This document shows, in pieces, positions 6,704 through 15,736 of a stretch of DNA of 64,000 nucleotides; positions within the stretch are counted from its first letter, which is position 1; each line of letters begins with the position of its first letter. Under the pieces are notes generated by a model, which was not told the origin of the DNA, made no database searches, and saw only the letters and a list, made by a program, of their open reading frames with translations. Source of the stretch: Rhodospirillales bacterium (GTDB taxonomy: Bacteria > Pseudomonadota > Alphaproteobacteria > Rhodospirillales > UBA2165); NCBI GenBank assembly GCA_022823235.1, contig JAJDXO010000016.1:21202-85201 (forward strand), in the 5' to 3' direction. Both the position numbers and the translations under genes were made by a program.

Positions 6704-9700
6704 ATGAGGGTTTCACGCCAGTTTACGAATGTCGGTTCCGGTGCTTATGCGGGGGTGGAGTTCCGGACCACATCAAGCGAAATTCGCAACCCGGACGGGT
6801 CTCTGGTCTTCCGACACGAAGCCATTGAGGTCCCTGCCGGCTGGTCGCAGGTCGCTTGTGACGTTCTGGCGCAGAAATATTTCCGCAAAGCCGGCGTACC
6901 GGCCCACTTGAAACGGATCGAGGAGAATGACGTCCCCTCCTGGCTATGGCGCAGCGTTCCCGACGAAAAGAAACTCGCCGAGCTGCCCGAGGGAGAGCGC
7001 TACACCGGCGAATCGTCCGCGAGGCAGGTCTTCCATCGCCTTGCCGGCACCTGGACCTACTGGGGCTGGAAAGGCGGCTACTTCGACGGAGAGGACGACG
7101 CCCGCGCCTACTACGACGAAATGTGCGCCATGCTGTGCCGCCAGATGGTGGCGCCTAACTCGCCCCAATGGTTCAACACGGGGCTGCACTGGGCATATGG
7201 TATCGACGGCCCCGCACAGGGCCACCACTACGTCGATTTCAAGACCGGCAAGCTGACCCGCTCCAAGTCGGCTTACGAGCATCCGCAGCCGCACGCCTGC
7301 TTCATTCAGGGCATATCCGACGATCTGGTGAATGACGGCGGCATCATGGACCTGTGGGTCCGTGAGGCGCGGCTGTTCAAGTACGGGTCCGGCACCGGCA
7401 CCAATTTCTCCAATCTCCGCGGCGAGGGCGAGCCGCTCTCCGGCGGCGGCAAGTCGTCGGGCGTGATGAGCTTCCTGAAAATCGGCGACCGGGCCGCGGG
7501 TGCGATCAAATCCGGCGGCACCACCCGGCGGGCGGCCAAGATGGTCATCCTCGACGTGGACCACCCGGACATCGAGGCCTTCATCAATTGGAAGGTGAAG
7601 GAAGAGAACAAGGTCGCGGCCCTGGTCGCCGGGTCCAAACTTCTCGAGAGACACATGAACGCCGTGGTCGATGCCTGTCACGCCGGCGAGGGCGATGACA
7701 AGTTCGATCCCAAGGCCAATGAGGGGCTCAAGACCGCGGTCCTCGGCGCCCGCAAATCGATGATCCCGGAAAACTGCGTCCAGCGGGCCATCGAGTTCGC
7801 CAAACAGGGGTATCGCGAGGTTGCCATTCCAACCTACGACACCGACTGGGACTCGGAGGCCTATCTCACCGTTTCGGGCCAGAACTCCAACAATACCGTG
7901 CGGGTCACCGATGAGTTTCTGCGCGCCGTCGAGAAGGATGCCGACTGGAATCTGATCCGGCGCACCGACGGAGAGGTGGCCAAACGTGTGCTGGCGCGCG
8001 AGCTTTGGGATGGAATCGCCGAAGCCGCCTGGGGTTCCGCCGATCCGGGACTGCAGTTCGATACCACCATCAACGACTGGCACACCTGCATCAATTCGGA
8101 CCGCATTTACGGCTCCAACCCGTGCTCCGAGTACATGTTCCTCAACAATACGGCGTGCAATCTGGCATCGCTGAACCTCAAGGCCTTCCAGCGCGGCGAC
8201 GGTAGCTTCGATGGCGACGCCTTCTCCTATGCGGTCCGGCTGTGGACCATCAATCTGGAGATCGCGGTGATGATGGCGCAGTTCCCGTCCAGGGAAATCG
8301 CCGAACTCAGCTACCGCTACCGCACCCTCGGCCTCGGCTACGCCAATATCGGCGGCATGCTCATGTCCATGGGGGTTCCCTACGACAGCGACGAGGGCCG
8401 CCGTATCGCCGGTGCGATCACCGCGCTGATGACCGGCGTGTGCTACGCGACGTCCGCCGAAATGGCCGAGTTGCTGGGCCCGTTCCCGGGCTACGAGCCA
8501 AATGCCGAGCCGATGCTCAGGGTGATCCGCAATCACCGCCGGGCGGCATATGGCGAAAAGACCGGTTACGAGGACCTGTCCATGCCGCCGGTGCCGCTGG
8601 AAGATGCCGGCGGCAGCGCCGCCGGCCCGATCATCGCCGATGCCAAGGCCGCCTGGGACGGCGCCCTGGCGCTGGGCGAACGGCACGGTTTCCGCAACGC
8701 GCAAACCACGGTGATCGCGCCCACCGGCACCATCGGTCTGATCATGGATTGCGACACCACCGGCGTGGAACCGGACTTCGCCCTGGTCAAATTCAAGAAA
8801 TTGGCCGGCGGCGGCTACTTCAAGATCATCAACCGCACCGTTCCGGCCGCCCTCGAACGCCTGGGCTACGCCGGGTCCGAGATCAAGGACATGATTTCCT
8901 ATGCGGTCGGCCACGGGACGCTGAAAGGCGCGCCGGCGATCAATCACCGGGCGCTGGCCGGGAAAGGTTTCACCGACGAGGCCATCGAGGCCATCGAAAA
9001 CGCGCTGGCCGACGCCTTCGACATCAAATTCGCCTTCAACAAATTCTCCCTCGGCGTCGAATTCTGCACCGAGGTTCTGGGCTTCACCGAGGCCCAGCTG
9101 GACGACATGTCCTTCGACATGCTGCAAGGCCTGGGCTTCTCGAAGGACGATATAACCGCGGCCAACACCTACGTCTGCGGCGCCATGACCCTGGAAGGGG
9201 CGCCGCACCTGAAGGACGAGCATCTGCCGGTCTTCGATTGCGCCAACCCGTGCGGGCGCGACGGCAAGCGCTTCCTCGGCACCGACAGTCATATCCAGAT
9301 GCTGGCCGCGGCGCAGCCGTTCATTTCGGGCAGCATCTCCAAAACCATCAACATGCCCAACTCGGCGACCATCGAGGACTGCAAGAACGCCTATATGCTG
9401 TCCTGGAAACTGGGCCTCAAGGCCAACGCTCTTTATCGCGACGGCTCTAAACTGTCCCAGCCGCTGAATGCGCAATTGGTCGATGAGGACGAGACGGAGA
9501 GCTTGGCCGATGCGGTCGCCGATCAGCCGGCGGCGCTCAGGGCGCAAATCGTCGCCGAGCGGGTGGTCGAGCGCTACATCGCCGACCGCCGGCGGCTCCC
9601 GGACCGCCGCAAGGGCTATACCCAGAAAGCCTCGGTCGGGGGGCACAAGGTCTACCTCCGGACCGGCGAGTATGAGGACGGCCGGGTCGGCGAGATTTTC

Positions 9701-10411
9701 ATCGACATGCACAAGGAGGGCGCCGCCTTCCGCAGCCTGATGAACAACTTCGCCATCGCCATTTCCATCGCGCTCCAATACGGCGTGCCGCTGGAAGAGT
9801 TCGTCGAGGCCTACACCTTCACCCGGTTCGAGCCGTCCGGCATGGTCGAAGGCAACGACTCCATCAAGATGGCGACGTCGATCCTCGACTACATTTTCCG
9901 CGAGCTCGCCGTTTCCTACCTCGGCCGCCATGATCTCTCCCACGTCCGGCCGGACGATCTGGCGCCCGATACGGTCGGCCGCGGCGACGACGAAGAACTG
10001 CTGTCCGACGACACGAAGGAAGTGGTCGAACGCCTCGCCAGCACCGGCTACGTGCGGAGCAACTTCCTGGTGGTCAATGGCGGACGCAGCAATGGTGCTG
10101 CCGATGGCGGACGCGGCAACGGTGCCGCCGAGGGCGCCAACGGATCAAGCGCCGCCGGCGGCAACGGCTCCGCGGCGACCATGAGCCTGGAGACGGAATC
10201 CATGCCCGACGGCGCGCCGGCAAGCGCCGAGGCGATGGTTATCAGCGAACAGATCATCGCGGCCGGCGAGACCCGTCTCGACGCGGTCCGCGAAGCGAAA
10301 ATGAAGGGCTACGAAGGAGACGCCTGCGGTGAATGCGGCAACTTCACGCTGGTGCGCAACGGCACCTGCATGAAGTGCGTGACCTGCGGGGCGACCAGCG
10401 GCTGCTCATGA
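6704..10411 (+). CDS. nrdJ: cobalamin-dependent class II ribonucleotide reductase
   Basis: A 1235-residue B12-dependent ribonucleotide reductase, which makes dNTPs from ribonucleotides through a radical made from adenosylcobalamin and works with or without oxygen. Conserved blocks include [17 protein letters not shown] near residue 155, [19 protein letters not shown] sequence ([15 protein letters not shown]) and CNLASLNL near 465-490, and [26 protein letters not shown] near 680. After a low-complexity Gly/Asn/Ala linker (about 1125-1160, [19 protein letters not shown]), the C terminus carries C1208, C1211, C1222, C1225, C1228 and C1234, for zinc binding and redox shuttling. A TTG 24 bases upstream opens the frame further, but the ATG at 6704 has GGGGGT just before it. 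No nrdAB is seen here. Its control region is annotated separately. Confidence 0.97.
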   Translation: MRVSRQFTNVGSGAYAGVEFRTTSSEIRNPDGSLVFRHEAIEVPAGWSQVACDVLAQKYFRKAGVPAHLKRIEENDVPSWLWRSVPDEKKLAELPEGERYTGESSARQVFHRLAGTWTYWGWKGGYFDGEDDARAYYDEMCAMLCRQMVAPNSPQWFNTGLHWAYGIDGPAQGHHYVDFKTGKLTRSKSAYEHPQPHACFIQGISDDLVNDGGIMDLWVREARLFKYGSGTGTNFSNLRGEGEPLSGGGKSSGVMSFLKIGDRAAGAIKSGGTTRRAAKMVILDVDHPDIEAFINWKVKEENKVAALVAGSKLLERHMNAVVDACHAGEGDDKFDPKANEGLKTAVLGARKSMIPENCVQRAIEFAKQGYREVAIPTYDTDWDSEAYLTVSGQNSNNTVRVTDEFLRAVEKDADWNLIRRTDGEVAKRVLARELWDGIAEAAWGSADPGLQFDTTINDWHTCINSDRIYGSNPCSEYMFLNNTACNLASLNLKAFQRGDGSFDGDAFSYAVRLWTINLEIAVMMAQFPSREIAELSYRYRTLGLGYANIGGMLMSMGVPYDSDEGRRIAGAITALMTGVCYATSAEMAELLGPFPGYEPNAEPMLRVIRNHRRAAYGEKTGYEDLSMPPVPLEDAGGSAAGPIIADAKAAWDGALALGERHGFRNAQTTVIAPTGTIGLIMDCDTTGVEPDFALVKFKKLAGGGYFKIINRTVPAALERLGYAGSEIKDMISYAVGHGTLKGAPAINHRALAGKGFTDEAIEAIENALADAFDIKFAFNKFSLGVEFCTEVLGFTEAQLDDMSFDMLQGLGFSKDDITAANTYVCGAMTLEGAPHLKDEHLPVFDCANPCGRDGKRFLGTDSHIQMLAAAQPFISGSISKTINMPNSATIEDCKNAYMLSWKLGLKANALYRDGSKLSQPLNAQLVDEDETESLADAVADQPAALRAQIVAERVVERYIADRRRLPDRRKGYTQKASVGGHKVYLRTGEYEDGRVGEIFIDMHKEGAAFRSLMNNFAIAISIALQYGVPLEEFVEAYTFTRFEPSGMVEGNDSIKMATSILDYIFRELAVSYLGRHDLSHVRPDDLAPDTVGRGDDEELLSDDTKEVVERLASTGYVRSNFLVVNGGRSNGAADGGRGNGAAEGANGSSAAGGNGSAATMSLETESMPDGAPASAEAMVISEQIIAAGETRLDAVREAKMKGYEGDACGECGNFTLVRNGTCMKCVTCGATSGCS

Positions 10412-10416
10412 GACAC

Positions 10417-10606
10417 GAGATTACTCAGTTCCTCCCTGGTGAACTTGGGGTGCGAGACGGTACGGACCTGCCAGCCATTGCCGTACCCGACGCACCCCAC
10501 TTTTTTTCCGGTGGAAATGAGATTCGGTTACTCCCTCGTGAACTTGGGGTGCGAGACGGTTAGGTCCTGCCAGCCATAGCCTAACCCGACGCACCCCACT
10601 TTTTTT
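10417..10606 (+). repeat. two tandem copies of a 99-bp structured hairpin element with T-tracts
   Basis: Copy 1 runs about 10417-10507 and copy 2 about 10519-10606, with a period of 99 bases. Each folds as outer stem GGGGTGCG/CGCACCCC (10447-10454 with 10491-10498; 10546-10553 with 10590-10597), an internal loop (AGAC against CGA), an inner 7-bp stem, and a conserved loop containing CCTGCCAGCCAT. The inner stem is GGTACGG/CCGTACC in copy 1 and GGTTAGG/CCTAACC in copy 2, so bases that differ keep pairing. Each copy ends in seven T, so on the plus strand both could act as intrinsic terminators of nrdJ. The reverse strand has no T-tract. The rest of 10412-10728 holds no other recognised signal. 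Confidence 0.85.
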
Positions 10607-10728
10607 GCAAACAATTAAGGCAAGATTGAGGCACACGGGATTGTGCCCGGCCGAGCGCGCTATTTGCTGGCTCCGTCCCCACGGCGGTCTTACATTGACG
10701 CCAACCCTGAAACGACCGGGAGGACGCC

Positions 10729-11196
10729 ATGGCCGGAACAATCGACGCACGCCTGCGGGAGAAGGGGATCGAGCTGCCTGAAGCCGCCTCGCCCGTCGCC
10801 AATTACGTGCCCTGGACGGTGACCGGCAATCTGGCGTTCATTTCCGGCCAGCTCCCCTTCCGGGACGGCGAACTCGAATATCCGGGCCGGTTCGGCGAGA
10901 ACATTTCCATGGAGGACGGGGTTTCGGCGGCGCGGCTCTGCGGGCTCAATCTTGTGGCGCAATTGCGCAACGCCTGCGGGGGCGACCTGGACCGGGTGGC
11001 GCAGGCGGTCAAATTGACGGGCTATGTCAACTCGGCGCCCGATTTCACCGACCAGGCGGCGGTGATGAACGGCTGCTCGGACCTGATCTTCGAAATCTTC
11101 GGGGACAAGGGCCGTCATGCGCGCGCCGCGGTGGGCTGCTCCACCCTGCCCCTTGGGGCCGCCGTCGAAGTGGACGGCGTGTTCGAGATCAGCTGA
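10729..11196 (+). CDS. RidA family protein
   Basis: A 155-residue RidA/YjgF-fold protein; RidA enzymes hydrolyse reactive enamines and imines made by PLP enzymes. The YjgF core is visible in FISGQLPFRDGELEYPGRFG, NLVAQLRNACGGDLDRVAQAVKLTGYVNSAPDF and HARAAVGCSTLPLGAAVEVDGVFEI, with the Arg of HARAAVG in the place of the substrate carboxylate-binding arginine. The start ATG has GGGAGG six bases upstream. The longer N terminus (IDARLREKGIELPEAASP) is typical of the Rid1-7 like subgroup. It is followed after 10 bases by a VOC gene, probably in one operon. Confidence 0.92.
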   Translation: MAGTIDARLREKGIELPEAASPVANYVPWTVTGNLAFISGQLPFRDGELEYPGRFGENISMEDGVSAARLCGLNLVAQLRNACGGDLDRVAQAVKLTGYVNSAPDFTDQAAVMNGCSDLIFEIFGDKGRHARAAVGCSTLPLGAAVEVDGVFEIS

Positions 11197-11206
11197 GGAG
11201 GAGGAA

Positions 11207-11590
11207 ATGGAATTCAAACGGATTGATCATACGGCCCTGCATGTGAGCGACCTCGCCAAGTCCAAGGCGTTCTACGAGAAGCATTTCGGTTTCGAGACCT
11301 ATTTCGAGCACGAAGTCCCGCGAGGGCCCGCGGGGCCGTTCGGCATCGCTTATCTCCGGCTCGGCGATACGGTGCTCGAGCTCACCGGCTATGCCGATCC
11401 GCCGGTCAACGGTTTTCACTTCTGCCTCGAAACCGACGACTTCGAAGGCGCGGTGAAGACGCTCCGGGACGCCGGCGTCGAGGTCCAGACCCCGCCCCAC
11501 AAAACCGCCGCCCGCGAGCCCCGGGAGGAGCACTGGACCCGGGTGGTCTTCAAGGGCCCGGACGGCGAACTGATCGAGATCAGGGGGTAG
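11207..11590 (+). CDS. VOC family protein (glyoxalase/bleomycin-resistance fold)
   Basis: The 127-residue protein starts MEFKRIDHTALHVSDLAKSKAFYEKHFGF, the usual first strand and helix of a VOC module, with the likely metal ligand His in DHTALHV and Glu in the last strand (GPDGELIEIRG). A methylmalonyl-CoA epimerase or lactoylglutathione lyase-like role is possible; the substrate is unknown. The ATG at 11207 has GGAGGAGGA directly upstream; longer frames start inside the ridA gene and are unlikely. Confidence 0.88.
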   Translation: MEFKRIDHTALHVSDLAKSKAFYEKHFGFETYFEHEVPRGPAGPFGIAYLRLGDTVLELTGYADPPVNGFHFCLETDDFEGAVKTLRDAGVEVQTPPHKTAAREPREEHWTRVVFKGPDGELIEIRG

Positions 11591-11652
11591 AAGAAGCGGA
11601 AAGAACCCCGCCCGCTCTTGCTCGCGCCTCACCCCTCGCCTAGTCTTTCCCC

Positions 11653-12816
11653 ATGCCCGATGGGAACGAACAAATCACCGTCAAGGTGGTGGCCAACATG
11701 TCAGAAGTGGACGCCGACGGGTGGGACGCCTGCGCCGGCGGCCGCAATCCCTTCGTCAGCCACGCTTTTCTGAACGCACTCGAGGAGTCCGGCTCGGTGA
11801 CCGCGCGCACCGGTTGGCAGCCCCAGCATCTGGTGGTCGAGGACGAGAATGGTGACGTGGCGGCCTGCGCGCCGCTCTACCTCAAGAGCCATTCCTACGG
11901 CGAGTATGTGTTCGACTGGGGTTGGGCCGACGCCTGGGAGCGCGCCGGCGGCAGCTACTATCCCAAGCTGCAATCGGCGGTGCCGTTCACCCCGGCGACG
12001 GGCCCGCGGCTGCTGATCCGTGAAGGCGCGCCGGACAAGCTCCACGACATTCTGCTGTCGGCCATGGTCCAATTGGCCCGCCAGCACGAGGTCTCGTCGC
12101 TGCACGTCACCTTCCCCCCGAAGGAACAGTGGGACCGCATGGGGGCGGCCGGATTCCTCAAGCGGACCGGCAAGCAGTTTCACTGGGAAAACCGGGGGTA
12201 TGAGAGCTTCGATGATTTCCTGGGCCGGCTCGCGTCCCGCAAACGCAAAGCGATCCGCAAGGAACGCCGCGAGGTAGAGGACCAGGGGGTGAAACTCCGG
12301 GCCCTCGGCGGCGGCGAGATCACCCCCGGCCATTGGGACGCGTTCTATCACTTCTACATCGACACTATCGACCGCAAATGGGGGCGCCCCTATCTCAATC
12401 GCGAGTTCTTCGCCATCCTCGGCGAGACCCTGTCGGAACTCGCCGTCATGGTGGTCGGCGAGGAAGACGGCGACCTGATCTGCGGCGCCCTCAATCTCAA
12501 GGGCGAGGATACGCTCTACGGCCGCAATTGGGGATGCTCCAAGGATGTCAAATTCCTGCACTTCGAGGCCTGCTACTACCAGGCCATCGACTACGCCATC
12601 AAACACGGCCTGCGGTGGGTGGAGGCCGGCGCCCAGGGCCCCCACAAGATCCAACGGGGGTATTTGCCGCGGGAAATCTACTCGGCGCACTACATCGACG
12701 ATCCCAGATTCGCCTCGGCGGTGAAGGATTTCGTCGAGCGCGAGGCCCGCGAGGTGGAATACGAGATCGCCGGACTGATGCAGTATTCGCCCTACCGTTC
12801 GACGGAAAACGATTAG
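11653..12816 (+). CDS. FemAB/GNAT-like acyltransferase (peptidogalycan family, DUF482)
   Basis: The 387-residue protein matches the COG3146 group of GNAT-superfamily proteins: NPFVSHAFLNALEESGSV near residue 32, GWQPQHLVVED, DWGWADAWERAGGSYYPKLQSAVPFTPATGPRLL near 95, RKRKAIRKERREV near 198 and WVEAGAQGPHKIQRGYLPREIYSAH near 315. These are double GNAT folds related to FemAB aminoacyltransferases; the substrate is not established. It lies 62 bases after the VOC gene on the same strand, and the next small gene starts on the base after its stop. Confidence 0.88.
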   Translation: MPDGNEQITVKVVANMSEVDADGWDACAGGRNPFVSHAFLNALEESGSVTARTGWQPQHLVVEDENGDVAACAPLYLKSHSYGEYVFDWGWADAWERAGGSYYPKLQSAVPFTPATGPRLLIREGAPDKLHDILLSAMVQLARQHEVSSLHVTFPPKEQWDRMGAAGFLKRTGKQFHWENRGYESFDDFLGRLASRKRKAIRKERREVEDQGVKLRALGGGEITPGHWDAFYHFYIDTIDRKWGRPYLNREFFAILGETLSELAVMVVGEEDGDLICGALNLKGEDTLYGRNWGCSKDVKFLHFEACYYQAIDYAIKHGLRWVEAGAQGPHKIQRGYLPREIYSAHYIDDPRFASAVKDFVEREAREVEYEIAGLMQYSPYRSTEND

Positions 12817-13014
12817 ATGGCGTCGCTCGATAAGTGTCTGGATTGGGGACTCTGGATATTCTTGGGAATTGTCGTTGTCGGCTCTCTCGCTGCGGCCTAC
12901 TTCGACGATCAGCCGGGCATCCTGATCGCCGATTTAATCCTGCTTGGGGTGTGGATCATTGCCGCGACGTCGAGGCGGCTCCATAAACGCCGCCGGCGAT
13001 CGGTGGGTAGTTAG
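12817..13014 (+). CDS. small two-helix membrane protein
   Basis: A 65-residue protein with two predicted membrane helices (LWIFLGIVVVGSLAAAYF and GILIADLILLGVWIIAA) and a basic C terminus (SRRLHKRRRRSVGS). It starts directly after the stop of the GNAT-like gene, so translation would be by reinitiation. No family is recognised. Its end overlaps the convergent iclR gene by 4 bases. The hydrophobic pattern favours a real gene over chance. Confidence 0.6.
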   Translation: MASLDKCLDWGLWIFLGIVVVGSLAAAYFDDQPGILIADLILLGVWIIAATSRRLHKRRRRSVGS

Positions 13015-13766
13015 ACAGCGGCGCCGAGCGCGGTTTCGATGCGCCGGCAAAACTCCAGGAGCTCCGCTGTCAGCGTGTCTTCGTTGTCGTAAAACCGGGT
13101 CGCCGGCACCGGCACGGAGATCGCGCCGACGCCGCCCAGGGAATCCCGCACCGCCGCGCTGACCGCGCAGATGCCCTTGATGTGCTCCTCCCGGTCGAAG
13201 GCAAGGCCGGTGCGCCGCACCTCGTCGAGTTCTTTCATCAGGTGGGTGACCCGGTCGGGCTCCTTTGGCAGTTCGGCCTCGGCGAGCGCCTCCGCCCGCG
13301 GGATATCCAGGGCGGCCAGGATCGCCTTGCCGTGGGCGGAGCAGTGCATGGGAAAGGCGTCGCCGAGGCTGAACTCGGCGCGCAGTTGGTTGGGCGCCAC
13401 CACCTGATCGATGAAAACCGCGTCATCGCCATCCAGCACCGCGAAATCGACGGTTTCCTTGATCCGGCGGGAAAGCTCTTCCAGATAGGGGTGTGCAATC
13501 CGCGCCATATCGGCGCGCGCCGTCGTCGCCAGCCGGGCCAGAGCCGGACCCAGCCGGACCCGGCCCTCGGGACTAGCCGCCATCACCCAGCCTTCGGTCT
13601 CCAGGGACCCGACAATCCGCTGAACCGTCGAGCGCGGCAGCCCGGTCCGCGATGCAATCCGGCCAAGGCTGAGACCGCCCGCCTCCCCTTCAAGCGCCCG
13701 CAGCACGGCGGCGGCCCGGGCGATGACCTGGATACCGGTCTTACGGTCTTTCGAGGCGTCTGCCAT
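13011..13766 (-). CDS. IclR family transcriptional regulator
   Basis: The 251-residue protein has an N-terminal winged helix-turn-helix (VIARAAAVLRALEGEAGGLSLGRIASRTGLPRSTVQRIVGSLETEGWV, about 14-62) and the C-terminal IclR effector domain (VAPNQLRAEFSLGDAFPMHCSAHGKAILAAL near 130; YDREEHIKGICAVSAAVRD-like block AFDREEHIKGICAVSAAVRD near 195). It is the last gene of the TRAP operon 16822-13011 and most likely controls it in response to the transported compound. A candidate operator lies upstream of the operon at 16863-16877. Confidence 0.93.
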   Translation of the reverse strand: MADASKDRKTGIQVIARAAAVLRALEGEAGGLSLGRIASRTGLPRSTVQRIVGSLETEGWVMAASPEGRVRLGPALARLATTARADMARIAHPYLEELSRRIKETVDFAVLDGDDAVFIDQVVAPNQLRAEFSLGDAFPMHCSAHGKAILAALDIPRAEALAEAELPKEPDRVTHLMKELDEVRRTGLAFDREEHIKGICAVSAAVRDSLGGVGAISVPVPATRFYDNEDTLTAELLEFCRRIETALGAAV

Positions 13767-13781
13767 GGTCCCGCCGTCTCG

Positions 13782-15116
13782 TTACAGGAAGGAGAATTGC
13801 AGCAGACCCGTACTCAGAACCGGGAAGTTGATCAGGACGATCAGGACCAGAAGCATGGTGACCGCGAACGGGAAGGCGCCCGAGAAGATATCGTAGAGAG
13901 TCACGTTCGGATCGTTGATCGTACTCTTGATGACGAAGCACGATATCCCCAGGGGCGGGGTCAACAGGCCGATCTCGGCACCGACCACGGTGACGATGCC
14001 GAACCAGATCAGGTCCACGCCGAACTCCTCGAGCGCGGTCAGGAACAGGGGCACGACGATCAGGATAATCGATGCCGTGTCCAGGATGGTACCCAGCGCC
14101 AGCATCAGGATCACATACATGGTCATGATCTGACCGAGCGTGAGATCCAGACCGGTGAGCCATTCGCCGAACATGGTCGGCAGGCCGGCGACGCCCAGCA
14201 TCCGGCTGTACATGCTGGCGGCGATAATCAGGAATAGAATGGCCGAGGTGATGTAGCCGGTTTCGACCAGTACCTCCCACAGATCGCCCCACGACAGGGC
14301 GCGCTTGAACCAGGCGATGAGCATGGCGGCCAGGGACCCCATGGCGCCGGCTTCGACCGGGGTCACGACACCGCCGTAAATGCCGCCCAGCACCACCAGC
14401 ACCAGGATGACGACAGGTGAAATCTTGGCCACCAGATCGCCCCAGGTCATGTTGGCCCAGTCCTCGCCGGCCACGTCCTTGGATTCGTCGCCGCCGACGA
14501 AGCTCGGCCAGGCGTAGGACAGAATGAGGATCAGGATGCAGTAGGCGATGGACAGGATGATCCCGGGAACGATGCCGGCGATGAACAACTGACCCACCGA
14601 CTGCTCGGTGACGATGGCGTAAATGATCAGCATGGCGCTCGGCGGGATCAGCATGCCGAGCACGCTGGACCCGGCGATCACACCGACGGTAAACCGGGAC
14701 TTGAAGCCGAACCGGTTCATCTCGGGCACCGCGACGCGGGTGAACACCGAAGCCGACGCGATGGTCGAACCGGTGATCGAGGCAAAGATGGCGTTGGCGG
14801 CAACCGTCGCCATGCCGAGTCCGCCCCGGATCCGGTAGAACATGAAGTTGGCGACTTCGTAGACGTCCTTGCCCAAGCCCGCCTTGCTGACCACCAGACC
14901 CATCAGGGCGAACAACGGCACGGTGGCGAAAACCTGCTCGGCCACCGTGTCGGCAATGGATTCGGACAACAGAGCGACCGCGATATCGACATTGTCGCGG
15001 ATGATCCAGACGCCGATAAACGACACCATGCCGAGGGCGATGGGGATATAGAGCCCCGTATAAATCAGGACGACGATAAGGACGACGGACGCAGCGCCGA
15101 TTTCAACTGGAGACAT
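13782..15116 (-). CDS. dctM: TRAP transporter large permease (DctM family)
   Basis: The 444-residue protein is the 12-helix DctM subunit, the ion-coupled channel of a TRAP uptake system. Recognisable blocks are FALMGLVVSKAGLGKDVYEVANFMFYRIRGGLGMATVAANAIFASITGSTIASASVFTRVAVPEM and GSSVLGMLIPPSAMLIIYAIVTEQSVGQLFIAGIVPGI. The frame is open to 15263, but ATG 15116 (MSPVEIGAASV) has GGGAAGG at 8 bases and gives the normal length. It starts 20 bases after dctQ. Confidence 0.95.
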   Translation of the reverse strand: MSPVEIGAASVVLIVVLIYTGLYIPIALGMVSFIGVWIIRDNVDIAVALLSESIADTVAEQVFATVPLFALMGLVVSKAGLGKDVYEVANFMFYRIRGGLGMATVAANAIFASITGSTIASASVFTRVAVPEMNRFGFKSRFTVGVIAGSSVLGMLIPPSAMLIIYAIVTEQSVGQLFIAGIVPGIILSIAYCILILILSYAWPSFVGGDESKDVAGEDWANMTWGDLVAKISPVVILVLVVLGGIYGGVVTPVEAGAMGSLAAMLIAWFKRALSWGDLWEVLVETGYITSAILFLIIAASMYSRMLGVAGLPTMFGEWLTGLDLTLGQIMTMYVILMLALGTILDTASIILIVVPLFLTALEEFGVDLIWFGIVTVVGAEIGLLTPPLGISCFVIKSTINDPNVTLYDIFSGAFPFAVTMLLVLIVLINFPVLSTGLLQFSFL

Positions 15117-15136
15117 ATGCGTACCTTCCCGCCCGG

Positions 15137-15703
15137 CTATCCGCTCGTGGGCGTCGTCTCGGGCTCGGTCCCTGCTCCGGGCCGCAGATAGCGGTACCCG
15201 AACGCCAGAAATTGCAGCAGGGTGACGAAACAGCCGAGAACGATAATGACTTTGATGGGCCACTCGGGCGCGGTGAACACGCCCTCATCGCCGACGTAGT
15301 AATTATGGACCCAGGCGTCGATCATCTCGGGCACCGCGCCAACCAGCACGATGGCCAAGAAGATAGCGCCGATGAGGTCGAACGCCGCACCCAGGAAGCG
15401 ATGCGCATGTGGCTTCCGGGCCCGCATGAAATTGAAAAATCCTTCGGACCGGGTCAAGCGGCCGCGGCGGGTCGCATCGCCCAACTGAAGAAAGACAATC
15501 CCGACGATGGAAAGTTCCACCAACTCCAGGACGCCGTGAAACGGATGGGCGAACAGGGTCCGCGAGAACGCATCCACGTTGATCATCACCATCAGGGCGA
15601 AGACCCACAGCGTGCCCAGGGTATTCATCCAGGTCAGGACGAAATTGAGCAGGACAACGAGGGCGCCGTCGTTTGACGGCGCCCTCGCAGACACATCAGA
15701 CAT
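15137..15703 (-). CDS. dctQ: TRAP transporter small permease (DctQ family)
   Basis: The 188-residue protein has four predicted membrane helices and the DctQ pattern (ALMVMINVDAFSRTLFAHPFHGVLELVELSIVGIVFLQLGDATRRGRLTRSEGFF). It lies between dctP (33 bases) and dctM (20 bases). A perfect 12-bp hairpin sits within its first coding bases (15659-15686), which could affect translation relative to the abundant binding protein upstream. Confidence 0.93.
   Translation of the reverse strand: MSDVSARAPSNDGALVVLLNFVLTWMNTLGTLWVFALMVMINVDAFSRTLFAHPFHGVLELVELSIVGIVFLQLGDATRRGRLTRSEGFFNFMRARKPHAHRFLGAAFDLIGAIFLAIVLVGAVPEMIDAWVHNYYVGDEGVFTAPEWPIKVIIVLGCFVTLLQFLAFGYRYLRPGAGTEPETTPTSG
15659..15686 (-). promoter_or_regulatory. 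perfect hairpin inside the dctQ 5' coding region
   Basis: GAGGGCGCCGTC (15659-15670) and GACGGCGCCCTC (15675-15686) form a 12-bp perfect inverted repeat around a 4-base loop, starting about 17 bases inside the dctQ coding sequence. It has no T-tract. It is placed where it could stabilise the upstream dctP mRNA or slow dctQ translation, as hairpins between binding-protein and permease genes often do. Confidence 0.6.
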
Positions 15704-15736
15704 CGTGAGGTCCGCTGATCAGCTTGCGCTAACCGC

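Noticed and set aside
6944..9943. 999-codon open frame on the minus strand opposite nrdJ
   Set aside because: It lies wholly inside nrdJ, whose protein is strongly conserved; the antisense frame is a product of high GC and codon bias and its translation matches no family.
10421..10750. 109-codon minus-strand frame across the tandem element
   Set aside because: Its repeated peptide (KKSGVRRVRxWLAGP) is only the translation of the two hairpin copies; no ribosome site and no conserved non-repeat part.
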